Source of the DNA: Pseudomonadota bacterium
Lineage (GTDB): Bacteria > Pseudomonadota > Alphaproteobacteria > Sphingomonadales > SMXR01
DNA length: 5,503 nt
NCBI GenBank assembly: GCA_022568115.1
Contig: JADFFP010000103.1
Coordinates: forward strand, 1-5,503
Direction: 5' to 3'
The position numbers and the translations under genes were made by a program. The notes below the pieces were generated by a model. That model saw only the letters and a list, made by a program, of their open reading frames with translations, ran no database searches and had not been told where the DNA came from. Shown here in pieces: positions 1 through 5,503 of this stretch (position 1 is the first letter of the stretch; every line of letters begins with the position of its first letter).

Positions 1-67
1 GGCCTTTACTTAAATGCCCGCCCAGCATACTCAGATTAAAGCAAAAACAGAAGGGTTTTAGCGAAAT

Positions 68-72
68 AGGAG
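68..72 (+). promoter_or_regulatory. Ribosome-binding site that decides the dehydrogenase start
   Basis: AGGAG lies 8 bases before the ATG at 81. It overlaps the competing in-frame GTG at 72-74, which therefore has no ribosome-binding site at a workable distance. The Rossmann glycine motif also starts at a normal distance from the ATG. Confidence 0.7.
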
Positions 73-80
73 TGGAAACG

Positions 81-968
81 ATGACTGGACACGTCGCATT
101 TCTGGGACTTGGCGTCATGGGCTATCCGATCGCCGGGCATCTGGCGGAGGCCGGGTACAAGGTCACGGTTTACAACCGCACCGGGGGGAGGGCGCGCGGC
201 TGGCTGCGGGAATACGGCGCCACCGGCAAGGGCGGCCACAAGGCGGCTGAAACCCCCCGGGAAGCAGCTTTGGGTGCGGATATCGTCTTTGCCTGTGTCG
301 GCGCTGACAAGGATGTCAGGAGCGTCACGATCGGCCTGGAAGGGGCGTTTTCCAGCATCAAGGAGGGGGCGGTGTTCGTCGATCACACCACCGCCTCGGC
401 GGAATTGGCGAAAGAGCTGGCGGTCGAGGCTGAAAAACGCGGTTTCGGGTTTATCGACGCCCCGGTCTCGGGCGGTCAGGCGGGGGCGGTTGCGGGTCAG
501 CTGACGGTCATGGCCGGGGGTGCCGAGGGGGCCTTTGGAAAAGTCGAGGGGGCGATCGGATGTTACGCAAAAATGGTTCGCCTGCTGGGTCCCGCCGGGG
601 CCGGACAGACCGCCAAGATGGTCAACCAGATTTGTATCGCCGGGATTGTCCAGGGGCTTTCGGAAGCGCTCCATTTCGGGCTCGAAGCCGAGCTCGATAT
701 GGACGCGGTGGTGGCTGTAATCTCGAACGGCGCGGCCCAGTCGTGGCAGATGGATAACCGCGCGGCCACCATGATCCGGGGCGAATTTGATTTCGGTTTC
801 GCGGTGGACTGGATGCGCAAGGATCTCGGCATCGTCCTGGGGGAGGCGGAGCGGCTCGGTATCGACCTGCCGCTGACCAAACTGGTCGATGGCTTTTACG
901 CCGAAGTGCAGGCCCTCGGCGGGGCCCGCCAGGACACTTCCAGCCTGATCCGGAGATTTCGGGGTTAA
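81..968 (+). CDS. NAD(P)-dependent beta-hydroxyacid dehydrogenase (3-hydroxyisobutyrate dehydrogenase / glyoxylate reductase superfamily)
   Basis: A cytosolic oxidoreductase of 295 residues, the usual length for this superfamily, whose members interconvert short beta-hydroxyacids and semialdehydes (3-hydroxyisobutyrate, tartronate semialdehyde, glyoxylate). Seen in the sequence: an N-terminal Rossmann fold with GLGVMG at residues 9-14; NRT at 32-34 after the second strand, where an Asn-Arg-Thr usually favours NADP(H) over NAD(H); the substrate-binding DAPVSGG at 126-132; the catalytic-lysine motif GAGQTAKMVN at 173-182 with Lys179 as presumed catalytic residue; and a second conserved lysine in RKDLG at 246-250. 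The C-terminal part should be the all-helical dimerisation domain. An in-frame GTG at 72 would add three residues, but it overlaps the AGGAG ribosome-binding site, so the ATG at 81 is preferred. Substrate cannot be told from sequence alone, and neighbours give no pathway hint. Family is certain; exact function is open. Confidence 0.93.
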   Translation: MTGHVAFLGLGVMGYPIAGHLAEAGYKVTVYNRTGGRARGWLREYGATGKGGHKAAETPREAALGADIVFACVGADKDVRSVTIGLEGAFSSIKEGAVFVDHTTASAELAKELAVEAEKRGFGFIDAPVSGGQAGAVAGQLTVMAGGAEGAFGKVEGAIGCYAKMVRLLGPAGAGQTAKMVNQICIAGIVQGLSEALHFGLEAELDMDAVVAVISNGAAQSWQMDNRAATMIRGEFDFGFAVDWMRKDLGIVLGEAERLGIDLPLTKLVDGFYAEVQALGGARQDTSSLIRRFRG

Positions 969-972
969 CCCC
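961..972. repeat. 12-base perfect palindrome spanning the dehydrogenase stop codon
   Basis: GGGGTTAACCCC reads the same on both strands and includes the TAA stop at 966-968. As RNA it could form only a 4-bp GC stem with a TTAA loop, and no T-run follows, so it is not a convincing intrinsic terminator. It could be a protein-binding site or chance. Confidence 0.4.
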
Positions 973-980
973 AATTCCTG

Positions 981-1008
981 TTGACAGTTCAGCCGCAAAA
1001 GGGTAATC
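981..1008 (+). promoter_or_regulatory. Candidate sigma-70 promoter for rpsD
   Basis: A perfect -35 hexamer TTGACA sits at 981-986. The best -10 at a suitable spacing is weak: GTAATC at 1003-1008 after a 16-base spacer, with overlapping alternatives one base to either side. If used, transcription would start near 1015, giving an rpsD leader of roughly 100 bases that contains the stem-loop at 1055-1087. The location, between an unrelated gene and a ribosomal protein gene that needs strong expression, supports it; the poor -10 weakens it. Confidence 0.4.
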
Positions 1009-1054
1009 CCAGCCAACATTAACGAATGGCTGCCCGTGGAAGACTTGGCGGCCG

Positions 1055-1087
1055 CGCGGACAAACCGGGGAAAACCCCACGTCCGTG
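1055..1087 (+). promoter_or_regulatory. Stem-loop in the rpsD leader
   Basis: The bases at 1055-1061 (CGCGGAC) can pair with 1081-1087 (GTCCGTG) as seven pairs including one G-U. Inside, GGGG at 1067-1070 pairs with CCCC at 1075-1078 around an AAAA loop, separated from the outer stem by an asymmetric internal loop (5 bases and 2 bases). It ends 13 bases before the AAAGGAG ribosome-binding site at 1101-1107. No T-run follows, so it is not a terminator. S4 is a known translational autoregulator in other bacteria (the alpha operon of E. coli, rpsD of Bacillus), so an S4-binding or other leader element is a reasonable inference, not shown here. Confidence 0.45.
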
Positions 1088-1113
1088 GCGCTTAAAGTGA
1101 AAAGGAGCGATTC

Positions 1114-1725
1114 ATGACGAAGCGTATTCAAGCCAAGCACAAACTCGACCGCCGTATGGGCGAGAACATCTGGGGCCGGCCCAAAAGCCCCGTAAACATC
1201 CGTGAATACGGTCCCGGCCAGCATGGCCAGCGGCGCCGCGGCAAAATTTCCGATTACGGCATCCAGCTGCGCGCCAAGCAAAAACTCAAAGGCTATTACG
1301 GCAACATCCAGGAAAAGCATTTCCGCAGCCTTTACAAAATGGCCGCCCAGCAAAAGGGCGATACCGGTGAAAACCTGATCGGTTTGCTGGAATCCCGGAT
1401 TGACGCGATCATTTACCGCGCCAAGTTCGTGCCGACCGTGTTTGCCGCCCGCCAGTTTCTCAACCACGGACACGTGCTGCTGAACGGCAAAAAACACACC
1501 ATCCCCTCGGCCCGCCTGCAGCCCGGCGACGTGGTGGAAATCCGGCAGAAGTCGCGTGAAATCCCGATGGTGATCGAAGCCCTGAACAGCCCCGAGCGCG
1601 ACGTTCCGGAATATGTCGCCCGGGAAGGCTATAAAGCTACATTTGTCCGCGTTCCGCACCTCGATGAGGTTCCCTATCCGGTGATTATGGAACCGCATCT
1701 GGTGGTGGAATTTTATTCGCGCTAA
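1114..1725 (+). CDS. rpsD: 30S ribosomal protein S4
   Basis: S4 is a primary 16S rRNA binding protein that nucleates assembly of the 30S body and lies near the mRNA entry site, where it affects decoding fidelity. The 203-residue product is close to the usual ~205. It begins [10 protein letters not shown] and carries WGRPKSP at 20-26 and [11 protein letters not shown] at 31-41, then the long basic region [12 protein letters not shown] at 52-63. The S4 RNA-binding domain covers about 92-155, including [12 protein letters not shown] at 115-126. There are no cysteines, so this is the zinc-free form. The ATG at 1114 is set by AAAGGAG six bases upstream. As in many alphaproteobacteria the gene stands apart from the large ribosomal-protein operons; here it is followed after 33 bases by a TPR-hydroxylase gene, probably on the same message. 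Confidence 0.98.
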   Translation: MTKRIQAKHKLDRRMGENIWGRPKSPVNIREYGPGQHGQRRRGKISDYGIQLRAKQKLKGYYGNIQEKHFRSLYKMAAQQKGDTGENLIGLLESRIDAIIYRAKFVPTVFAARQFLNHGHVLLNGKKHTIPSARLQPGDVVEIRQKSREIPMVIEALNSPERDVPEYVAREGYKATFVRVPHLDEVPYPVIMEPHLVVEFYSR

Positions 1726-1728
1726 TGA

Positions 1729-1744
1729 AAGGGTGTTGGCCCTT
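1729..1744 (+). other. Small inverted repeat between rpsD and the hydroxylase gene
   Basis: AAGGG at 1729-1733 and CCCTT at 1740-1744 can form a 5-bp stem with a 6-base loop just after the rpsD stop. No T-run follows, so it is a poor intrinsic terminator. It might protect the rpsD message end or reduce read-through, or may be chance. The downstream ribosome-binding site (AAAGGA at 1748-1753) begins 4 bases after it. Confidence 0.3.
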
Positions 1745-1758
1745 ATCAAAGGATCCCG

Positions 1759-3072
1759 ATGACGGAAACCGACCAGCAGATTGCTGAACTTTACGAGCGC
1801 GCTGAACAGTTGCGCCAGGCCGGTGCCTGGGAAAATATTGTCACGGTTTGTCATCAAATTCTGGCGCTGGACCCGAACTCCACCCAAGCGCTGCATTTTC
1901 TGGGTTCCTGGCATCTCGGCCGTGACGAGTATGCTGATGCCGCAAAATACCTGAGAACCTTCAATGAATTGGCCCCCAACCAGGAGCCAATGATGCTTAC
2001 GCTGGCGCTGGCGCTGGAAGACAGCGGGGAATACCAGGAAGCCTGCAAGGTTTTGCGCCGGGCCTTGAAGCTGAACGAAAATAATTTTTTCAGCTATATT
2101 TATCTGGGCTCCGTCCTTGAAAAAATGGGTGAAAAGGAAAAAGCTGCCTGGGCCTATTCCTTCGCGGTCGATTTGAACCCGTCATTGAAGGTCATGTTCA
2201 AGGATGAATCGCTACCCAAGCAAGCCCGGATCAGGATTTCCCGCTGTAACGATTTCCTGTCTAAAATTGGCCAGGCTCTGCATAAGGTGGCCGTCGCCGA
2301 GGCCCGGAAAAAGTTCCCCAAGGGTGATTTCAAGCGGATTAAGAAAGCCATCTGGCGCAAGCTGCACCACGCCCGGATCGGCATCACCAATCCACTGCAG
2401 AGGCCGTTGAGCTTTTTTATCCCGGGCCTTGACCGGGCCGCCTGGTTCGAGCGCGAAGAATTTCCCTGGGTGGAAGACTTTGAAAAGGAATTTCCCCACT
2501 TGCAAAAGGATGTTCTGGCGCATTTCCGCGGCGACCAGGACACGCTGCCGTATTTGCAGCTGGGCGGCTATGATGAAAAAGCCTGGGGCGACCTGGTCGG
2601 CAGCAAGGACTGGGCGGCGATCCATTTTTATGATGGCATGAACCGAAAAGAAAAAAACTGCGTACGCTTTCCTGAAGTGGCCCGGGCGGTGGACAGCCTG
2701 CCGCTGTTCAGAATCAACGGCAGACCGGTCGAGGCGCTGCTTTCAATCCTGAAACCAAACATGAAAATTCCGCCCCATTACGGCACCTCCAACGCCCGCC
2801 TGACGGTCCATATGCCGCTGGTGGTGGGGGGCGACTGTTTTGTCCGCGCCGGCGAGGAAACGCGCAAGCTCAAAGCCGGCAAGGCAATCTTTTTCGACGA
2901 CAGTTTTAACCATGAGGCCTGGAACGAAACCGACCAGGTCAGGATTGTCCTGATCGTCGAAGTTTGGCATCCGGACCTCAGCGAGGAAGAGCGGGCCGCG
3001 GTTGAAGCCAGCTATATAGCCTACGAGGCCTGGATGAAGGGCCGTGACCACGACGCCCTTCTGGATGGCTGA
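1759..3072 (+). CDS. TPR-repeat aspartyl/asparaginyl beta-hydroxylase-like dioxygenase
   Basis: A 437-residue predicted Fe(II)/2-oxoglutarate-dependent hydroxylase with a protein-binding front end. About four tetratricopeptide repeats fill residues 8-143 (for example helix pairs ending in LALDPNS at 35-41 and AVDLNPS at 136-142). A very basic linker follows, with 11 Lys/Arg in residues 182-206. The C-terminal half (about 215-405) is an Asp/Asn beta-hydroxylase cupin: PPHYG with His340, NARLTVH at 345-351, FFDDSFNHEAW at 378-388 with His385, Arg395 (predicted 2-oxoglutarate carboxylate ligand) and EVWHPDLSEEE at 401-411. The two histidines are 45 residues apart, as in animal AspH (46). As in AspH, the position two after the first His is Gly rather than Asp (HYG), fitting two-histidine iron binding. 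No signal peptide or membrane segment is seen, so it should be cytosolic. ATG at 1759 follows AAAGGA by 5 bases. Substrate is unknown; a protein target is inferred from the TPRs. Confidence 0.9.
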   Translation: MTETDQQIAELYERAEQLRQAGAWENIVTVCHQILALDPNSTQALHFLGSWHLGRDEYADAAKYLRTFNELAPNQEPMMLTLALALEDSGEYQEACKVLRRALKLNENNFFSYIYLGSVLEKMGEKEKAAWAYSFAVDLNPSLKVMFKDESLPKQARIRISRCNDFLSKIGQALHKVAVAEARKKFPKGDFKRIKKAIWRKLHHARIGITNPLQRPLSFFIPGLDRAAWFEREEFPWVEDFEKEFPHLQKDVLAHFRGDQDTLPYLQLGGYDEKAWGDLVGSKDWAAIHFYDGMNRKEKNCVRFPEVARAVDSLPLFRINGRPVEALLSILKPNMKIPPHYGTSNARLTVHMPLVVGGDCFVRAGEETRKLKAGKAIFFDDSFNHEAWNETDQVRIVLIVEVWHPDLSEEERAAVEASYIAYEAWMKGRDHDALLDG

Positions 3073-3553
3073 CTTAACGGATATCACAATCCGTGAGGCC
3101 GTCGATGGCGATGCCCAGGGCCTGATCGCCCTGATCGGCGAAATATTTTCAGACTATGACAATTGTGTCCTGGACCTGGAGCGCCTGGATAGGGAATTGC
3201 TGGCGATTGACACCTGCATCAAGGGTCTGGGCGGCAAATTCTGGGTCGCTGAATATCAGGGCGAAATTGTCGCCTCAATCGGCTACGCCCCAAAGGGTGG
3301 GGGCGTGGTGGAGCTGAAACGCCTCTATGTGGCCAGGGCCTGGCGGCGGCGCGGTTTGGCGGACCGGCTGACCGGCTTGATTTATCAGGCGGCAAAGGAT
3401 TTGAGGGCCACGGCGATCGAGCTTTGGAGCGACACGCGCTTTGTCGAGGCCCATGCTTTTTATCTCAAGCACGGGTTTGAGGAATTACCGGAAACGAGAG
3501 ATCTGAACGACCCCTCAAATTCGACCGAATATCACTTCATCAAGAAGCTTTAA
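3065..3553 (+). CDS. GNAT-family N-acetyltransferase
   Basis: A 162-residue single-domain protein, the normal size for a GNAT enzyme, which transfers an acetyl group from acetyl-CoA to an amine on a small molecule or protein. Domain features: DITIREA at 6-12 as the first strand; ELKRLYVA at 83-90 leading into the acetyl-CoA pyrophosphate loop RRRGLA at 94-99 (the Q/R-x-x-G-x-A/G motif); and [10 protein letters not shown] at 131-140, the usual C-terminal motif. The ATG at 3065 overlaps the hydroxylase gene by 8 bases, so translation is probably coupled to it. An in-frame GTG at 3044 would add seven residues; its AAGGG (3037-3041) is only two bases away, too close for a good start, so the ATG is preferred with moderate certainty. 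The 3' end overlaps the convergent glutaredoxin gene by 14 bases. Substrate cannot be predicted. Confidence 0.9.
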   Translation: MADLTDITIREAVDGDAQGLIALIGEIFSDYDNCVLDLERLDRELLAIDTCIKGLGGKFWVAEYQGEIVASIGYAPKGGGVVELKRLYVARAWRRRGLADRLTGLIYQAAKDLRATAIELWSDTRFVEAHAFYLKHGFEELPETRDLNDPSNSTEYHFIKKL

Positions 3554-3872
3554 TACCCTTTTCATCGAACAGCGTCTCCAGCTCGCCACCGCTGAACATT
3601 TCGCGAATGATATCACAGCCGCCGATGAACTCTCCCTTGACGTAAAGCTGGGGGATGGTCGGCCAGTCGCTGAATTCCTTGATGCCTTCCCGAAGATCTG
3701 GATCGGGCAGGACGTCGTAGGTTTTGAACGGGACGCCTAAGTGGGTCAGGATATCAACCACGGTGGCGGAAAAACCGCATTGGGGAAAATTGGGATTGCC
3801 CTTCATGAAAAGGACAACATCATCGGCCTTGACGGCCTTATCAATAGCGGCGTGTGCGGGGTTGTCGGTCAT
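3540..3872 (-). CDS. grxD: Monothiol glutaredoxin, CGFS type (Grx4/Grx5 family)
   Basis: A 110-residue monothiol glutaredoxin, full length for the single-domain class. Such proteins bind a [2Fe-2S] cluster as glutathione-ligated dimers or as heterodimers with BolA, and pass clusters on during iron-sulfur assembly and iron sensing. Diagnostic residues: Lys24 in LFMKG (glutathione binding), the CGFS active site at 32-35 within [18 protein letters not shown] at 70-80 with the cis-proline TIP, and GGCD at 84-87. Cysteines are at 32 and 86. The family usually has MKGTP where this protein has MKGNP, a mild substitution. The start at 3872 lies 3 bases after the bolA stop, with only a weak ribosome-binding site (GTGAGA, 8 bases upstream), so translation is likely coupled to bolA. 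Its last codons overlap the convergent acetyltransferase gene. Confidence 0.96.
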   Translation of the reverse strand: MTDNPAHAAIDKAVKADDVVLFMKGNPNFPQCGFSATVVDILTHLGVPFKTYDVLPDPDLREGIKEFSDWPTIPQLYVKGEFIGGCDIIREMFSGGELETLFDEKGIKAS

Positions 3873-3875
3873 CTT

Positions 3876-4118
3876 TCAAGTCTCACTTTCTGTATCCGAT
3901 GTTCTTAGGGCCAGGGCGTGCAGTTGACCGCCCATGCGGCCTTCCAGCGCCTGGTAGACAATCTGGTGCTGCTTGACCCGGGACAGGCCCCTGAACCCTT
4001 CAAAAACCACGTGGGCTGAATAATGATCGCCGTCCCCGGCCAGGTCGGTAATGGTCACCTTGGCGCCGGGCAGGGCTTCGGTGATCAGGCGTTCAATTTC
4101 CTGGGCTTGCATCGCCAT
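3876..4118 (-). CDS. BolA-family protein, predicted glutaredoxin partner
   Basis: An 80-residue BolA-like protein with the class II KH-like fold, closer in length and sequence to the short IbaG/Fra2-like type than to E. coli BolA proper (about 105 residues). Seen: DLAGDGDHYSAHVV at 25-38, the signature FRGLSRVKQHQIVY at 42-55, and the conserved C-terminal LHALAL at 67-72 whose His68 corresponds to the invariant histidine that ligates the shared [2Fe-2S] cluster with CGFS glutaredoxins. Acidic residues end the protein. The immediately downstream gene is just such a glutaredoxin, which strongly supports a BolA-Grx complex. The first ATG (4118) has AGGA six bases upstream; a second Met two codons later is at a less good distance. 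Family is clear, the exact subfamily name less so. Confidence 0.93.
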   Translation of the reverse strand: MAMQAQEIERLITEALPGAKVTITDLAGDGDHYSAHVVFEGFRGLSRVKQHQIVYQALEGRMGGQLHALALRTSDTESET

Positions 4119-4124
4119 TATTTT

Positions 4125-4128
4125 TCCT
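4125..4128 (-). promoter_or_regulatory. bolA ribosome-binding site overlapping the purL stop codon
   Basis: On the reverse strand AGGA lies six bases before the bolA ATG and shares its first bases with the TAG stop of purL (4129-4127). Ribosomes ending purL therefore sit on the bolA initiation region, which favours translational coupling. It also supports the first of the two candidate methionines as the bolA start. Confidence 0.65.
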
Positions 4129-5503
4129 AATGCACCTTGGTCATGTAATCTTCGAACCAGCCCTCATGGGCTACCCTCATCTTATCACAGGAGATGTTTA
4201 TCTTATCACCTATTTTCAAGTCACTGCCGCCGGTGGTTCCGATATTTTCAATTTTAATCCCGGATTTTTTTGCTTTTTCCAGGATTTTACCGGCTTTGCC
4301 GGCGGGCAGGGCGATCAGGTAGCGGGCCTGATCCTCGCCGAACAGCAGCGCGTGGGCCGGGATATTTTCTTTTGAATAGCTCAGCTCCGCCCCCATTTTG
4401 CCGGCCAGGCACATTTCCGCCAGGGCACACACCAGCCCACCGTCCGAGAGGTCATGGCAGGTATCGACCTCACCCGCCTCGATCAGGGCGCGGACAAAGT
4501 CGCCGTTTTTCTTTTCCAGCCCAAGCTTCACCGGCGGCGGGGCGCCCTCTTCGCGGCCGATCACTTCTTTGAGGAAAATCGAGGCGCCAAGATGGCCTTT
4601 GGTCTCACCTATGAGAAAAATCACATCACCGTTCCGCTTGAAGCCGGGGGTGGCCCGTTTTGAGGAATCCTTCAACAAGCCAACCCCGCCGATCCCCGGA
4701 GTCGGCTTGACCGCATGGCCGCTGGTTTCGTTGTAAAAGCTCACGTTACCGGAAACCACCGGATAATTGAGCGCGCTGCAGGCCTCAGCGATGCCGTCGA
4801 TCGCTTGCTTGAACTGGCCCATAATGCGCGGTTTTTCCGGGTTGCCGAAATTCAGGCAATCGGTGATCGCCAGCGGGGTGCCACCGACCGCGGTGATATT
4901 GCGCCAGGTCTCGGTGACCGCCTGCTTGGCGCCTTCGGCCGCGTCGGCTTCGCAGTATCTCGGAGTGCAATCGGTGGCGATCGCCAGCGCTTTTTTTGTC
5001 CCGTGGACCCGGACCACCGCGGCGTCACCGCCGGGCCGGCCGATCGTGTCGGCCATCACCATGTGATCGTACTGCTCCCAGATCCAGCGCCGCGACGACA
5101 TATTGGGCCCGCCGATCAATTGCAAGAGGCTTTGATTCAGGTCGTTGGGTTCAGGCACCTCCGATGCTGAAAGGGTGGAGCGTTTTTTGCCCTCCTCGAA
5201 CGGCCGGTGGTAGACCGGGGCGTCTTCGGTGAGGCTGCCGATTGGGATATCGGCCACCAGCTTTCCCTTGAAATAAATCTGTAAGTGATTGGAATTATTG
5301 ATCTTTCCAATCACCGCAAAATCCAGGCCCCATTTGCTGAAAATGGCCTCGGCCATTTTCTCAGCACCCGGCCTCAACACCATCAGCATCCGCTCCTGGG
5401 ACTCTGACAGCATCATCTCGTACGGCGTCATGCCCTCTTCGCGCTGCGGCACCAGATCCAAATTCATTTCAAACCCGACCCCGCCTTTCGAGGCCATCTC
5501 AAC
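4127..5503 (-). CDS. purL: Phosphoribosylformylglycinamidine synthase subunit PurL (C-terminal ~458 residues, 5' end outside window)
   Basis: PurL is the ATP-dependent synthetase of FGAM synthase, the fourth step of purine synthesis, which converts FGAR to FGAM using ammonia delivered by PurQ, with PurS in the small-PurL type of complex. The window edge cuts the gene; a complete small PurL is about 730-740 residues, so roughly the first 280 are missing. The reading frame stays open to base 5503, and the methionine encoded at 5497-5495 is internal: what follows (GGVGFEMNLD, then VPQREEGMTPYEMMLSESQ) is mid-protein family sequence. Counting from that Met: RPGGDAA at 154-160, FGNPEKP at 217-223, VVSGNVSFYNET at 247-258, and HDLSDGGL at 348-355, all hallmark AIRS/PurM-like ATP-binding and catalytic segments. 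No frameshift is seen. It is followed after 8 bases by bolA in the same direction, so it is probably the upstream member of that operon. Confidence 0.97.
   Translation of the reverse strand, partial: VEMASKGGVGFEMNLDLVPQREEGMTPYEMMLSESQERMLMVLRPGAEKMAEAIFSKWGLDFAVIGKINNSNHLQIYFKGKLVADIPIGSLTEDAPVYHRPFEEGKKRSTLSASEVPEPNDLNQSLLQLIGGPNMSSRRWIWEQYDHMVMADTIGRPGGDAAVVRVHGTKKALAIATDCTPRYCEADAAEGAKQAVTETWRNITAVGGTPLAITDCLNFGNPEKPRIMGQFKQAIDGIAEACSALNYPVVSGNVSFYNETSGHAVKPTPGIGGVGLLKDSSKRATPGFKRNGDVIFLIGETKGHLGASIFLKEVIGREEGAPPPVKLGLEKKNGDFVRALIEAGEVDTCHDLSDGGLVCALAEMCLAGKMGAELSYSKENIPAHALLFGEDQARYLIALPAGKAGKILEKAKKSGIKIENIGTTGGSDLKIGDKINISCDKMRVAHEGWFEDYMTKVH

Noticed and set aside
1..67. Promoter upstream of the dehydrogenase
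   Set aside because: AT-rich patches such as TTTACT and CATACT occur but not at a convincing spacing, and the region is cut by the window edge, so no promoter is called.
36..1019. A 327-codon open frame on the reverse strand over the dehydrogenase
   Set aside because: It is the mirror of a well-supported forward gene, rich in Pro/Arg/Gly, without domain motifs or a matching ribosome-binding site.
1729..1744. Rho-independent terminator after rpsD
   Set aside because: The stem is only 5 bp and has no T-run; read-through into the hydroxylase gene is more likely. Kept only as a small inverted repeat.
622..1914. A 430-codon open frame on the reverse strand
   Set aside because: It runs antisense through the dehydrogenase, the intergenic gap, rpsD and the start of the TPR gene. 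Those are firmly identified conserved proteins, and the antisense product has no recognisable motif, so it is a by-product of GC-rich codon use.
4715..5170. Forward open frames opposite purL
   Set aside because: They are antisense to highly conserved PurL motifs and their translations look like low-complexity shadow sequence.
5495..5497. Start codon of a shortened PurL
   Set aside because: This Met lies within conserved mid-protein PurL sequence, the frame continues upstream to the window edge, and a start here would remove about 280 residues of the enzyme.

Overview
The window holds seven protein-coding genes in two opposing blocks, with no RNA gene, mobile element, CRISPR array or tRNA that I can see. 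The protein types point to an alphaproteobacterium. The S4 protein is the cysteine-free kind with the N-terminal and [14 protein letters not shown] signature typical of that class. The purL-bolA-grxD cluster is also a common alphaproteobacterial arrangement. I cannot name a genus.

Forward block (81-3553): (1) a complete beta-hydroxyacid dehydrogenase of the 3-hydroxyisobutyrate/glyoxylate-reductase superfamily; (2) a 145-base intergenic stretch with a plausible -35 element and a clear stem-loop, which looks like the promoter and leader of the next gene; (3) rpsD, encoding ribosomal protein S4; (4) a TPR protein fused to an aspartyl/asparaginyl beta-hydroxylase domain; (5) a GNAT N-acetyltransferase that overlaps the end of the hydroxylase gene. 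Genes 3-5 are closely spaced and probably share a transcript.

Reverse block (5503-3540, read right to left): the C-terminal ~458 residues of purL (FGAM synthase large subunit, cut by the window edge), then a BolA-family protein and a monothiol CGFS glutaredoxin. Spacing is only 8 and 3 bases, so these three look co-transcribed and translationally coupled. BolA and the CGFS glutaredoxin form a well-known [2Fe-2S]-bridged pair used in iron-sulfur handling. The glutaredoxin and acetyltransferase genes converge and overlap by 14 bases, leaving no room for a separate terminator between them.

Most of the window is ordinary housekeeping DNA. The least ordinary part is the pair downstream of rpsD: a predicted Fe(II)/2-oxoglutarate protein hydroxylase with TPRs and a very basic linker, plus a small acetyltransferase. 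Both are potential protein-modifying enzymes next to a ribosomal protein gene. That link is inference only.
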